DNA of 64,000 nucleotides. Origin: AP-15 sp963747735 (GTDB lineage: Bacteria; Pseudomonadota; Alphaproteobacteria; ATCC43930; CGMCC-115725). Of this stretch, positions 44,290 through 52,242 are shown one piece after another. The notes under the pieces are model-generated. The model saw nothing but the letters and a program-made list of their open reading frames with translations, did not search any database and was not told where the DNA came from. The position numbers and the translations under genes are program-made. Within the stretch, counting starts at the first letter, position 1. The number at the start of each line of letters is the position of its first letter. Location of the stretch: assembly GCA_963747735.1 (NCBI GenBank), contig CAVVGE010000009.1:1-64000 (forward strand). Reading direction: 5' to 3'.

Positions 44290-44660
44290 AGAACTTGTGG
44301 GCCTGCCGTTCGGCGCCTGCCGCTTCGTCACCCCGCCGAAGGCGCTGGTCGCGGCCGGCAAGGCTGACTACCTGACCATGACCATCGATCGGCAGGGGGT
44401 GGCTGTCCGTGTGACCGCGGTCGAACGCACCGTCGTCGATGTCCTGCACCGGTCGGATATCGCAGGCGGCACCGAGGAAGTCCTCAAATCGCTGGACCTG
44501 GTCCGCTATCTCGATCCGGCGAAGGTCGGCGACTATGTCGAGCTTCTGGACAACCGGTCGATCGCCTCCGTTTCCGGCTGGTGGCTCGAAGAGCGGCGCA
44601 GCGCGCTCGGCGTCACCGATGACGTCCTGGCACGCCTGCGAGCGCGGCTCCCACGCTCGA
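44290..44660 (+). pseudogene. AbiEi-type antitoxin fragment (type IV toxin-antitoxin)
   Basis: The frame reads ELVGLPFGACRFVTPPKALV, TMTIDRQGVAVRVTAVERTV and VDVLHRSDIAGGTEEVLKSL, followed by LLDNRSIASVSGWWLEERRS. These segments match the C-terminal domain of AbiEi/AbiEi_1-type antitoxins (V-T-x-x-E-R-T-x-V-D-x-L-x-R-x-D-x-A-G-G-x-E-E). The N-terminal winged helix is missing, the 3' end is cut by the IS1595 piece, and no AbiEii toxin is present. A dead remnant of a mobile-element defence or stability module. Confidence 0.6.
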
Positions 44661-44664
44661 AAAG

Positions 44665-45189
44665 GTATCGGCACCAAAGAACGAGAAGGGAAAGCACGGG
44701 CATGCTGTCAAGCGCCAGCACGGCTTCTTTGCCGGCGGTGCCCGCATCGCTGTGTTGCCGGCTGCGAGGGGTGCCGAACTCGGCGCCTTTCTCAAAGCGA
44801 ATGTCGCGGCCCATTCGCATCTGCTGACCGACGCGTTTGCCGGCTATAGCGGCCGCGACGCCGATCTCGGCGAGCATTTGAAGCACACGCCGGTGGTCCA
44901 GGGCGAGGGCGCCAACGCCGGCGAATTTTTCCCGATCATCCATACCTTGTTCAGCAACATCAAAGCCTGGCTCGGCGGCACTCATCACGGCGTCAGCGCC
45001 AGGCACTTGCCGCGATACCTGCGAGAATGGTCCTACCGCTTCAATCGCCGTAACCTCGCCGACGGCCTGGACGGCTATCTGATCCGGCGCGCGGTCGAAT
45101 GCGCCACCATCACCTACGACCAGCTCACCGCCGGCGCCATGCCGGGCGGCGCCGATCGCATCCGCCGTCTTCCCGTGCCAGTTGCATAG
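44665..45189 (+). pseudogene. Second IS1595-family transposase, C-terminal half
   Basis: After a short frame KGKHGHAVKRQHGFFAGG the protein continues in another frame: LGAFLKANVAAHSHLLTDAF, AGYSGRDADLGEHLKHTPVV, HTLFSNIKAWLGGTHHGVSA and LPRYLREWSYRFNRRNLADG. These are the second catalytic Asp (LLTDAFAGY), the N/H-x-x-x-S-N-x-K-x-W-L-x-G-x-H-H motif and the F-x-x-R-F-N-R-R tail of IS1595. It differs clearly from the IS1595 at 42445, so it is a separate element. The first half was replaced by the AbiEi fragment. Confidence 0.65.
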
Positions 45190-45392
45190 CCTGCTTTAGC
45201 TGGATAGGGATATCGACCGATTGACCTCGATAGAGCTGGCGCCGATCGTTTGAACACGCGCGCGGCTTCGATAGGTGATCGCTGCCTTGGTTGAAGTCGA
45301 GTTGTCCACGGCGCCGGACGGTCGTCGCATGACGACGAACGGCCGGCCGGCGCGGTGGACAACTCGGTTGCACGGCGCGTCGTGCAAGCATC

Positions 45393-46360
45393 TTACGCGG
45401 CCTTCGCCGGGATCGGCAAAGCCGAAGCGTAGGCTTGGTCGGGCGTCCGCCCGCCGTGGGCGGAGTGGGGTCGGTGGGTGTTGTAGAAGTCCAGATAGCG
45501 CCCGAGGCTGACGCGGGCCTGGCCGACGCTCTCGTAGTAAGCCCGCAGGTAGACCTCCTCGTACTTCACGCTTTTCCACAGCCGCTCGACAAAGATGTTG
45601 TCGCGCCAGCAGCCGCGGCCGTCCATGCTGATCTTGATGCGCTCGGCCCGCAGCCGCTCGGTGAAGTCCAGGCTGGTGAACTGGCTGCCCCCAGCCTTCG
45701 CTGGGGCAGGCTCTGGTCGGTGTTGAAGATCTCCGGCCGGCCGTGGCGGGCCAGCGCCGCCTCGATCGCGCGGATGCAGAAGTCGGCCTCCAGGGTGATC
45801 GACAACTCCCAGGCCAGCACCTTGCGGCTGGCCCAGTCAATCACCGCGGCCAGGTAGACGAAGCCGCGGGCCATGGGACTGTAGGTGATGTCCATGGCCC
45901 AGACCTGGCCCGGCCGATCGATCTTCAGCCCGCGCAGCAGGTCGGGATAGATCGGGTGGCTGGGGTGCTTCTTGCTGGTGTTCGGCCGCCGGTAGATCGC
46001 CTCGATCCCGATCCGCTTCATCAGCGTGGCCACGTGCTTGCGCCCGACCATGAAGCCCAGCGGCTTCAGCAGGCCGCTGAGCATGCGTGCGCCGGCGAAC
46101 GGATACTCCAGGTGCAGCTCGTCGATCACCCGCATCAGCCGCAGGTCCGCCTCGCCGACCGGCCGCGGCAGGTAGTAGACACTGCCCCGACTGATCCCCA
46201 GAAGCTGCGCCTGCCGCTTGATCGACAGTTCGTGGTCGCGCCGGATCGTCGCCTTGCGCTCGGGCCGGCTGTCTTGCCGAGCGCGCCCTCTAAAAAATCG
46301 ATCTCCAGCGCCTTGCGCCCGGGCCGGCTCTCCCACGGATCAGCCTCAGTTATTTCCGAT
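45393..46360 (-). pseudogene. IS3-family transposase (OrfB with a trace of OrfA) interrupted by a 23-bp palindrome
   Basis: OrfB reads RRDHELSIKRQAQLLGISRG, SVYYLPRPVGEADLRLMRVI, YRRPNTSKKHPSHPIYPDLL and VWAMDITYSPMARGFVYLAA (first catalytic Asp). It then reads RPEIFNTDQ (second Asp) before breaking at the 23-bp insertion 45690-45712. Beyond it, in another frame, come GSQFTSLDFTE, GCWRDNIFVERLWKSVKYEE (catalytic Glu) and FYNTHRPHSAHGGRTPDQAY. Excision of 23 bp recreates NTDQGSQFTSLDF exactly. An OrfA tail (ALEIDFLEGALGK) remains near 46280-46340 and the rest of OrfA is gone. Confidence 0.85.
45690..45712 (-). repeat. 23-bp REP-like palindrome, copy 3 (inside IS3)
   Basis: The minus strand has AGCCTG followed by arm CCCAGC (CCCCAGC with overlap), loop GAAG, and arm GCTGGG(G). 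Arms pair perfectly over 7 bp. Compared with copies 1 and 2 the stem has paired, compensating differences (TCGC/GCGG versus CAGC/GCTG), while the AGCCTGCC flank, the loop and the length are kept. It lies between the codons for NTDQ and GSQF. Confidence 0.75.
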
Positions 46361-46448
46361 CGGGGTGAGTAGTTTCCGAGCCTATCGTTCCCATGGCGGC
46401 CTACTAAAATCGCCGTGGCGATCACAAACTGAAACAGGTGCCCCGATC

Positions 46449-46661
46449 ATGGAGCGGTTCAAGATCAACGACCGCGTGACCTGGAAATCGGAGGTCGGGC
46501 AGGTCAGCGGCACGATCGTCGGGATCCATACGCAAGATGTCTATTACAAAGGGCATAGGCACCGCTGCACCGAGTACGATCCTCAATACGAAATAAAAAG
46601 CGTCAAGACCCATCACGTCGCGATGCATAAGGGCTCGGCGCTGAAGCACGCTGAGGGTTGA
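46449..46661 (+). CDS. DUF2945 (HVA1 TUDOR-like) small protein
   Basis: This 70-aa protein reads MERFKINDRVTWKSEVGQVS, GTIVGIHTQDVYYKGHRHRC and YEIKSVKTHHVAMHKGSALK. The pattern D-x-V-x-W-x-x-x-x-G-x-V-x-G, then Y-E-I-K-S-x-K-T-x-x-x-A-x-H-K, is diagnostic of the DUF2945/hypervirulence-associated TUDOR family. Its function is unknown; SH3-like barrels usually bind protein or nucleic acid. It stands alone between the IS3 remnant and the molybdoenzyme. Confidence 0.85.
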   Translation: MERFKINDRVTWKSEVGQVSGTIVGIHTQDVYYKGHRHRCTEYDPQYEIKSVKTHHVAMHKGSALKHAEG

Positions 46662-46679
46662 GGGGTCGGAACGCGGTTC

Positions 46680-48404
46680 ATGGACGCTCGCCCGGCGCTG
46701 CCGAACGACTCGGTCGAGACTGGCCTCAGCGCCGCGGACGACCGCGTCCTGCTGAGCGAATGGTTGCCGCCGCAAGAGGGCGTGGTTCCGCGCATCCGCA
46801 TCGGCCGGCGCTGGATCAACGTGTTGTGGGTCATCCCGCTGATCGTGGTCCTGCTGGTCCTAGGGATCGCCGTCGCCCAAGAGCTTCGCACCCTGCCCGG
46901 CGTACAGCGCTTCATCGCGCGCTACCCCGGCGTCACCCCGGCGTCGAGCGCGGTCTATACGGGCTTTCCGTTGTGGCTGCGGCTGCTGCATTTTTTCAAT
47001 TTCCTTTTCATGATGTTCATCATCCGTGCCGGGATCGATCCTCGCCGATCATCCGCGTCTCTATTGGCGGCGGGACTGCACGCCCGGCACCGACTGGTTC
47101 CGCTTCCAGCACGACGTCCCGAAAGACCGGGTGTGGACGTCGAAAGAAATTTGGGGAGGATTTCATGGCTGGGCATCCCGGGCATCCGCCATTCGATCGG
47201 GCTGGCCCGCTGGTGGCACTTCTCGTTCGACCTGTTGTGGGTGATCAACGGCATCGCGTTCTACGTGCTGCTGTTCACGACAGACCAGTGGCAGCGGCTG
47301 GTGCCGAATACCTGGGCGGTGTTCCCCAGCGCGGTGTCGATCGCGCTTCAGTATCTATCGCTGCACTTTCCTGCCGATCATAGCTGGACGAACTACAACA
47401 GCCTGCAGCAGCTCGCCTATTTCCTGACGATATTCGCGGCGGCCCCACTGGCAGTCGTCACCGGCCTGATGCAGGGCCCGGCGATCACCAACCGGCTCGG
47501 CTGGTTCGCGAGGGTTCTCAACCGACAGGCGGCGCGCACGATCCATTTCGGCGTGCTGTGGTGGTTTCTGATCTTCATCTTCATCCATGAAACACTGGTG
47601 CTGATCACCGGCGCGCGTGCCAACCTCAACTACATGTGGGCCGGGGTGAACAACAGCTCCTGGGACGGGGTTCTGATCTTCGGCGCAGCGTTGATCGTGG
47701 CAATCGTCGCCTGGTGCCTCGCCTCGCCCTTTACGATCCGGCATGCGCGGCTGGTGCAGAGGATCGGCCAGGCCGTGGTCGGCCCGTTGATGGCGTTCGG
47801 CGAATGGGGCAGCCCGAAGACGCAGTACACCGAGCAGGACATCTCGCCGCATTTCTGGGTCAACGGCACATTGCCGAATTCCGAGGAGTTCAATGCGCTG
47901 CTGAAGGGCGGGTTCGCCGATTACCGGTTGCGCGTCAGCGGGCTGGTCGAGCACCCGCAAGACTTCTCCTACGCCCGGCTCAAGGCGATGCCGAAACACG
48001 AACAGATCACCGAGCATTTCTGCATCCAGGGCTGGTCGGGCGTCGCCAAATGGGCTGGCGTCCGCATGCGCGACATCCTGGCGATCGTCAAGCCGACGCC
48101 AGAGGCGCGGTACGTGGTGTTTTATTCCTTCTCCGAAGGGTCCGCCGGCGGGAGTTACTACGACGTCCACAAGCTCCACAACATGGAGCACGAGCTGACC
48201 ATCCTCGCTTACGAAATGAACGGGGAGCCGGTCAGCATGCTGCATGGCGCACCATTGCGGCTGCGTTGTGAAAACGAGCTCGGCTTCAAAATGGTGAAGT
48301 GGATCCAAACGATCGAGTTCGTGGCCGACTTTGCCGATCTCGGCGCTGGGAATGGCGGCTACAATGAAGATCACGAATTTTACGGATACCGGATGCCGAT
48401 TTGA
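46680..48404 (+). CDS. Cytochrome b-type membrane domain fused to a molybdopterin oxidoreductase (YedY/sulfite-oxidase-like)
   Basis: This 574-aa fusion has membrane helices in residues 45-370 (NVLWVIPLIVVLLVLGIAVA, LLHFFNFLFMMFIIRAGI, ARWWHFSFDLLWVINGIAFY, HFGVLWWFLIFIFIHETLVL), with His residues suited to haem b. Residues about 400-574 form a sulfite-oxidase-type Moco domain; the Mo-ligating Cys is in HFCIQGWSGVAKWAGV. About 37 residues near 47036-47150 are out of frame. The native text ADHPRLYWRRDCTPGTDWFR lies in another frame, while the long frame reads through, so two compensating indels are implied. It is probably inner membrane with the Moco domain on one face. Substrate unknown. Confidence 0.75.
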   Translation: MDARPALPNDSVETGLSAADDRVLLSEWLPPQEGVVPRIRIGRRWINVLWVIPLIVVLLVLGIAVAQELRTLPGVQRFIARYPGVTPASSAVYTGFPLWLRLLHFFNFLFMMFIIRAGIDPRRSSASLLAAGLHARHRLVPLPARRPERPGVDVERNLGRISWLGIPGIRHSIGLARWWHFSFDLLWVINGIAFYVLLFTTDQWQRLVPNTWAVFPSAVSIALQYLSLHFPADHSWTNYNSLQQLAYFLTIFAAAPLAVVTGLMQGPAITNRLGWFARVLNRQAARTIHFGVLWWFLIFIFIHETLVLITGARANLNYMWAGVNNSSWDGVLIFGAALIVAIVAWCLASPFTIRHARLVQRIGQAVVGPLMAFGEWGSPKTQYTEQDISPHFWVNGTLPNSEEFNALLKGGFADYRLRVSGLVEHPQDFSYARLKAMPKHEQITEHFCIQGWSGVAKWAGVRMRDILAIVKPTPEARYVVFYSFSEGSAGGSYYDVHKLHNMEHELTILAYEMNGEPVSMLHGAPLRLRCENELGFKMVKWIQTIEFVADFADLGAGNGGYNEDHEFYGYRMPI

Positions 48405-48457
48405 GCGTTTCACCGGGTGGAATGCCGGCTCGGGAGATGGGAGGTGTCGGGATCGAG

Positions 48458-49450
48458 ATGCGAAAGATCGTGGTGATTACCGGAGCCGGAGCGGGCGTCG
48501 GCCGCGCCGTCGCCACCGAATTTGCGCGGAACGGCTGCGATGTGGCCCTTTTATCGCGCGATCCGCAGCGCCTCGACCATGCGGCCGCCGAGTTGGCAGG
48601 TTTCGGCGGGCGGGCGCTGGCGATCCCGACCGATGTCGCGGACGCCAAGGCGGTCGATGCCGCGGCGGAACGGGTGGAACGCGAACTGGGCCCGATCGAC
48701 GTCTGGGTGAACGTGGCGATGGCGACCGTCTTCGCGCCGGTCCACCAGCTCACCCCCGAGGAGTTCCAGCGCGGAACCGCGGTGACCTATCTCGGCCAGG
48801 TGCACGGCACAATGGCGGCATTGCGCTATATGCGCCCACGCAATCGCGGCTCGATCGTCAGCGTCGGCTCTGCCCTCGCCTACCGCTCTGTGCCGCTGCA
48901 ATCGATTTATTGCGGCGCCAAGTTCGCCATCCGCGGCTTTCTCGATGCGCTACGGTCCGAGCTTTACCACGACAAGATCAAGATAACCCTGACCTCCGTC
49001 GATCTGCCGGCGATCAACACGCCGCAATTCGATTGGGCGCGCAACAAGACCGGGCGCAAGGCGCAGCCCGTGCCACCGATCTTCCAGCCGGAGGTGGCGG
49101 CGCGCGCGATCTATTTCGGCGCGTTCCACCCACGTCGCCAGATCTGGGTGGGCTTCCCGACCGTGAAGGCGATCCTCGCCAACCGGATCGCGCCGGGGCT
49201 GCTCGACCGCTATCTCGCCAAATCCGGTTACACCGGCCAGCTCAGCGACCAGCCGTCGGACCCGGATGCCCCCGGCAATCTGTTCGAACCGGTAGCCGGC
49301 GCCTACGGCGCCCACGGCCGCTTCGACGAGCGGGCGCGCACGAGCAGCTGGGAGATGGTCGCCAGCCGCCACCACAGGGCCGCGTGGGCGGCGGCGCTCG
49401 TCGGCCTCGCCATCGGCGCTCACCTGCTGGCCAGGCGGCTGCGGATCTGA
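48458..49450 (+). CDS. Short-chain dehydrogenase/reductase with C-terminal membrane segment
   Basis: This protein, about 330 aa from ATG 48458, is a classical SDR: ITGAGAGVGRAVATEFARNG (TGxxxGxG), NVAMATVFAPVH replacing the usual NNAG, and the catalytic set S-Y-K seen as VSVGSALAYRSVPLQSIYCG AKF, i.e. the Ser, then YCGAK. The final roughly 20 residues (AAWAAALVGLAIGAHLLA) form a hydrophobic anchor that ends RRLRI. In-frame upstream starts at 48401 (TTG) and 48422 exist; MRKIVVITG best fits the family. It follows the molybdoenzyme on the same strand, probably cotranscribed. Substrate unknown. Confidence 0.8.
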   Translation: MRKIVVITGAGAGVGRAVATEFARNGCDVALLSRDPQRLDHAAAELAGFGGRALAIPTDVADAKAVDAAAERVERELGPIDVWVNVAMATVFAPVHQLTPEEFQRGTAVTYLGQVHGTMAALRYMRPRNRGSIVSVGSALAYRSVPLQSIYCGAKFAIRGFLDALRSELYHDKIKITLTSVDLPAINTPQFDWARNKTGRKAQPVPPIFQPEVAARAIYFGAFHPRRQIWVGFPTVKAILANRIAPGLLDRYLAKSGYTGQLSDQPSDPDAPGNLFEPVAGAYGAHGRFDERARTSSWEMVASRHHRAAWAAALVGLAIGAHLLARRLRI

Positions 49451-49456
49451 GCCGGG

Positions 49457-50359
49457 TCACGGGCGGGCGGCGCCGCGCTGGTTGGTGTAGATCGCGAACA
49501 GAGTGTGCGACGCGCAGATGAACAGCCGAGACCGGTTACGCCCGCCGAAGGCGAGGTTCGATACCCTAAACGGCACGTTGATGACGCCCAGCCTGGTGCC
49601 GTCCGGGGCAATACAATGCACGCCATCGGCGGCGCTGCTCCAGACGTTGCCGTCCTGGTCGACGCGGAACCCGTCGGCAAAGCCGGGCGTGACCTGGTGA
49701 AAGATCCGGCCGGCGGAGAGCCGCCCGCCGCCGTCGACATCAAAGAGGCGGATGTGCGGCACCGGATCGGCGGCAAACTGATGGCCGCTCTCGGCGACGT
49801 AGAGCAGGCGCTCGTCGGGCGAGAAGGCAAGGCCGTCCGGGCCTGCGAAATCGTCAGCCATGACTCGCAGGCTGCCGTCCTGCGGGTCGAGGCGATAGAG
49901 GGTCGGCGGCAGCTCTGGCGCCGCCTTGCCGCCTTCGTAATCGGTATTGATGCCGTAAGGCGGGTTGCTGAACCAGATCGTGCCGTCCGACCGGCAGATC
50001 ACGTCGTTGGGCGAGTTGAGACGCTTGCCCGCGTAACGGTCGGCCAGCACCGTGACGATGCCGTCCGGCTCGGTGCGGGTGATGCAGCGGTGCTGGTGAG
50101 AGCAGCCGATCAGCCGCCCTTACCGGTCGCGGGTGTGGCCGTTGGCGAACCCGGACGGGCGGCGGAACACCGACATGCCGCCATCCGCGGTCCAGCGCAT
50201 GATGCGGTCGTTGGGCAGGTCGCTGACCAGCAGGCAATCGTGGTCGGCGAACCAGACCGGACCCTCCAGCCAGGCGAACCCGTCGCCGAGCTTTACCAGC
50301 GGCGCGTTCGGAAGGACATAGGCGCGGAAGCGCTCGTCGAGGATCGCGAACCCGTCCAT
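49457..50359 (-). pseudogene. SMP-30/gluconolactonase family protein with an in-frame stop
   Basis: The two halves are in one frame, separated by a TAA at 50120-50122. Before it come FAWLEGPVWFADHDCLLVSD, LPNDRIMRW and FRRPSGFANGHTRDR. After it come GRLIGCSHQHRC, RLNSPNDVICRSDGTIWFSN, PPYGINTDYEGG and FAGPDGLAFSPDERLLYVAE. The metal-binding E, N and D positions of SMP-30 (E-G-P, S-P-N-D, F-S-P-D) are all present. One base change (a Gln CAA to TAA is likely) would restore a 300-aa lactonase. ATG 50359 abuts the cupin stop. A second, intact SMP-30 is at 56758. Confidence 0.8.
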
Positions 50360-50809
50360 CTATTTGAAGTGGCACGGGCTGGGGGTGGGAGGCACATGCA
50401 ACTGCACGGTCATCAGCACCGCCGGTGCGTCGCCGATCGTCCCGGATCGGTGGCCTTTGCGTCCGTTCGTCGGCGTGCAGCCCTGGTCCTCGCCGAGCGA
50501 GAACTCGCCGGGGCCCTGCTCGATCCGCGTCCCGTCCATCGCTTCGATCCACCAGCTTCCGGACAATACGACGATCCATTGCGGCGCCGGGTTCTCGTGC
50601 CAGTCGCCGACCCAGCCCACCGGCTGCACCGTGAAGACGATTGTCGCCTCGCATTGGTTCTGCCGGTTGTTCCATTGCGGCGCGGCGCCGCCGACGCCCT
50701 TCAGCTCGAATTCGGTCAAGGCGCAGCGGGTCTGATGGCTGATTCCGTCTGCGTCCACCCAAAGATGCCAGTAGGCGATCTGCGGCCGCGCTCCCGTGTT
50801 TGCGCTCAT
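50360..50809 (-). CDS. Cupin-domain protein
   Basis: This 149-aa cupin has DWHENPAPQWIVVLSGSWWI, EQGPGEFSLGEDQGC and TGGDAPAVL-like ending strands (here GDAPAVLMTVQLHV). Motif 1 is H-x(5)-W/Q rather than H-x-H. The ATG at 50809 has an AAGGAAGC-type ribosome site; longer frames to 50890 are not family-like. Stop TAG immediately precedes the SMP-30 ATG, so the two are coupled. Likely a small-molecule-binding partner in sugar-lactone metabolism; not provable from sequence. Confidence 0.7.
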   Translation of the reverse strand: MSANTGARPQIAYWHLWVDADGISHQTRCALTEFELKGVGGAAPQWNNRQNQCEATIVFTVQPVGWVGDWHENPAPQWIVVLSGSWWIEAMDGTRIEQGPGEFSLGEDQGCTPTNGRKGHRSGTIGDAPAVLMTVQLHVPPTPSPCHFK

Positions 50810-50898
50810 TCGCTGCTTCCTTCGACAGGAGGGCGATACATGGTCGAGCTTTCCCCCGCCCGCGAAAACAACCCACCCTTTTGGGAGCACGCAACGCG

Positions 50899-51376
50899 AT
50901 GATGCTGATCAACGCCTACGTGCCGCTGCTGCTGCGCATCTGCGTGGTGGTGCTGTTCCCGTTCAGTGGCCTCGACAAGATCCTGAACTGGAACTCGGCG
51001 ATGAAGCAGGCCGGCAACGTCCCGTTCAAGCCGGCCATGCTGATCGCCTCGATCGTCGTCGAGTTCGCGGCGCCGGGCTGCATCGTTACGGGCTGGCACG
51101 ACCGGCTCGCCGCCTTCATCCTGGCCGGGTTCTGCGTGATCACAGCGGTGCTGTTCCACCAATTCTGGCGTTTTCCGGATTTCTGGCGGTTTCAAGGAAG
51201 ACGAGGGCCTGGAACATTTCTGGGAGTTCCTGAAGAATTTCGGCTTGGTCGGCGGCCTCGGCCTGATCATGCTGGCGCCGCGGACATTGCCGCTCAGCGA
51301 GGCCGTGCAATATCCGCTCGCCTCGACCCATGTGATCGCGCCTCAGGCCGGCAGCCCGGTCATGCCGGAGCATTGA
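50899..51376 (+). pseudogene. DoxX-family membrane protein, frameshifted
   Basis: Four hydrophobic segments are seen: MLINAYVPLLLRICVVVLFP, PAMLIASIVVEFAAPGCIVT, LAAFILAGFCVITAVLFHQF in the first frame. After a one-base loss near 51184-51195 comes FKEDEGLEHFWEFLKNFGLV, then GGLGLIMLAPRTLP. The pattern F-x-F-S-G-x-D-K and H-F-W-E-F-L-K-N is typical of DoxX/SURF4-like proteins. The end at 51376 overlaps the convergent VOC gene by 34 nt. The first frame alone would make a protein lacking the last helix. Confidence 0.7.
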
Positions 51377-52242
51377 TCGACCAGCACCAGGCGGTGGCCG
51401 TCGGGGTCTTGCACTGGACAGGGTGAAGCGCCGGGCGAGGGGCTGACCGCGAGCGTCACCCAATCCGTCACCCCATCGTTGGCAGCGACGCTCCCCGCCG
51501 GCCGGCCCGGCGGGTCATAGCCCAGCAGTTCCAGCCCCGGGCCGGCGATCGAGGCGGGGCGCAGGCCGGTCACCTGCACCACCGCGCCCGGCAGCCCGTC
51601 CAGCCGCGCCTGGGCCGGACCGCGGTTCAGCGATCGCTCGCTGACCCGCAGCCCCAATCCGCGATAAAAATCGAGGCTGTGCGGCGTCGCGGCGACGGCG
51701 AAGGCGCTGTGGTCGATGCCGAGAAACGGCCCGCCGGGCGCGCCCTGGCGCCAGACGGGGCGGCCCTGGCCGAGTGGAAACCAGATCAGCTCCAGCGGGT
51801 GGCCGTCCGGATCGCGGAACTTGAACGCCCGCACCGCGCCGTTCGCCGGCGGCAATAATTGCGGCCCACCCTCGCTGATCGGACGCCACCCGGAATGCGA
51901 GGACAAATGCGCATAGGCCACGTCCATGTCGTTGACCGCGATCGCCAGATGCTGGAACCACAAATCATCGCTTCGGCTGTCCGTCGGGTAAGGCCGGCCG
52001 GGCGCGGCGAAGCGCACCAGGGCGATGTCCTCGGCGCCCAGCCGCATCACGATTTCCGCGGTATCATCATCTCCGAGACGCCCTTGCGCGGTCGTGCGAA
52101 ACCCGAGCGCGTCCCGGTAGAACGCCTCGGCACGCCGCAGATCGGCGACCACGCGGCTGATTTGCGGGACACGCTGCGCCTGGAAGCGAGGGCATGGCGC
52201 AGCCGCCGCCGGAGAAGGCAAGGCGGCGGCGGAAACCGTCAC
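51343..52242 (-). CDS. VOC-family (glyoxalase/extradiol-like) protein, two domains
   Basis: This 299-aa protein carries two vicinal-oxygen-chelate modules. Module 1 (residues 25-155) includes RVVADLRRAEAFYRDALGF, QHLAIAVNDMDVAYAHL and FRDPDGHPLELIWFP with the metal-ligand Glu. Module 2 (residues 170-295) includes GIDHSAFAVAATPHSLDFYR and VQDPDGHRLVLVDQ, where the terminal Glu is Val. So only one metal site may be complete. The GTG start at 52242 overlaps the GMC stop. The 3' end overlaps DoxX, which is convergent. Confidence 0.75.
   Translation of the reverse strand: MTVSAAALPSPAAAAPCPRFQAQRVPQISRVVADLRRAEAFYRDALGFRTTAQGRLGDDDTAEIVMRLGAEDIALVRFAAPGRPYPTDSRSDDLWFQHLAIAVNDMDVAYAHLSSHSGWRPISEGGPQLLPPANGAVRAFKFRDPDGHPLELIWFPLGQGRPVWRQGAPGGPFLGIDHSAFAVAATPHSLDFYRGLGLRVSERSLNRGPAQARLDGLPGAVVQVTGLRPASIAGPGLELLGYDPPGRPAGSVAANDGVTDWVTLAVSPSPGASPCPVQDPDGHRLVLVDQCSGMTGLPA

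Noticed and set aside
43927..44361. 144-codon minus-strand frame between IS fragments
   Set aside because: It overlaps the better-supported AbiEi and unnamed plus-strand remnants and matches no family.
43221..45712. The palindromes as Rho-independent terminators or CRISPR repeats
   Set aside because: There is no T-run after the stems, they lie inside transposase codons, and spacing is irregular with no spacer pattern.
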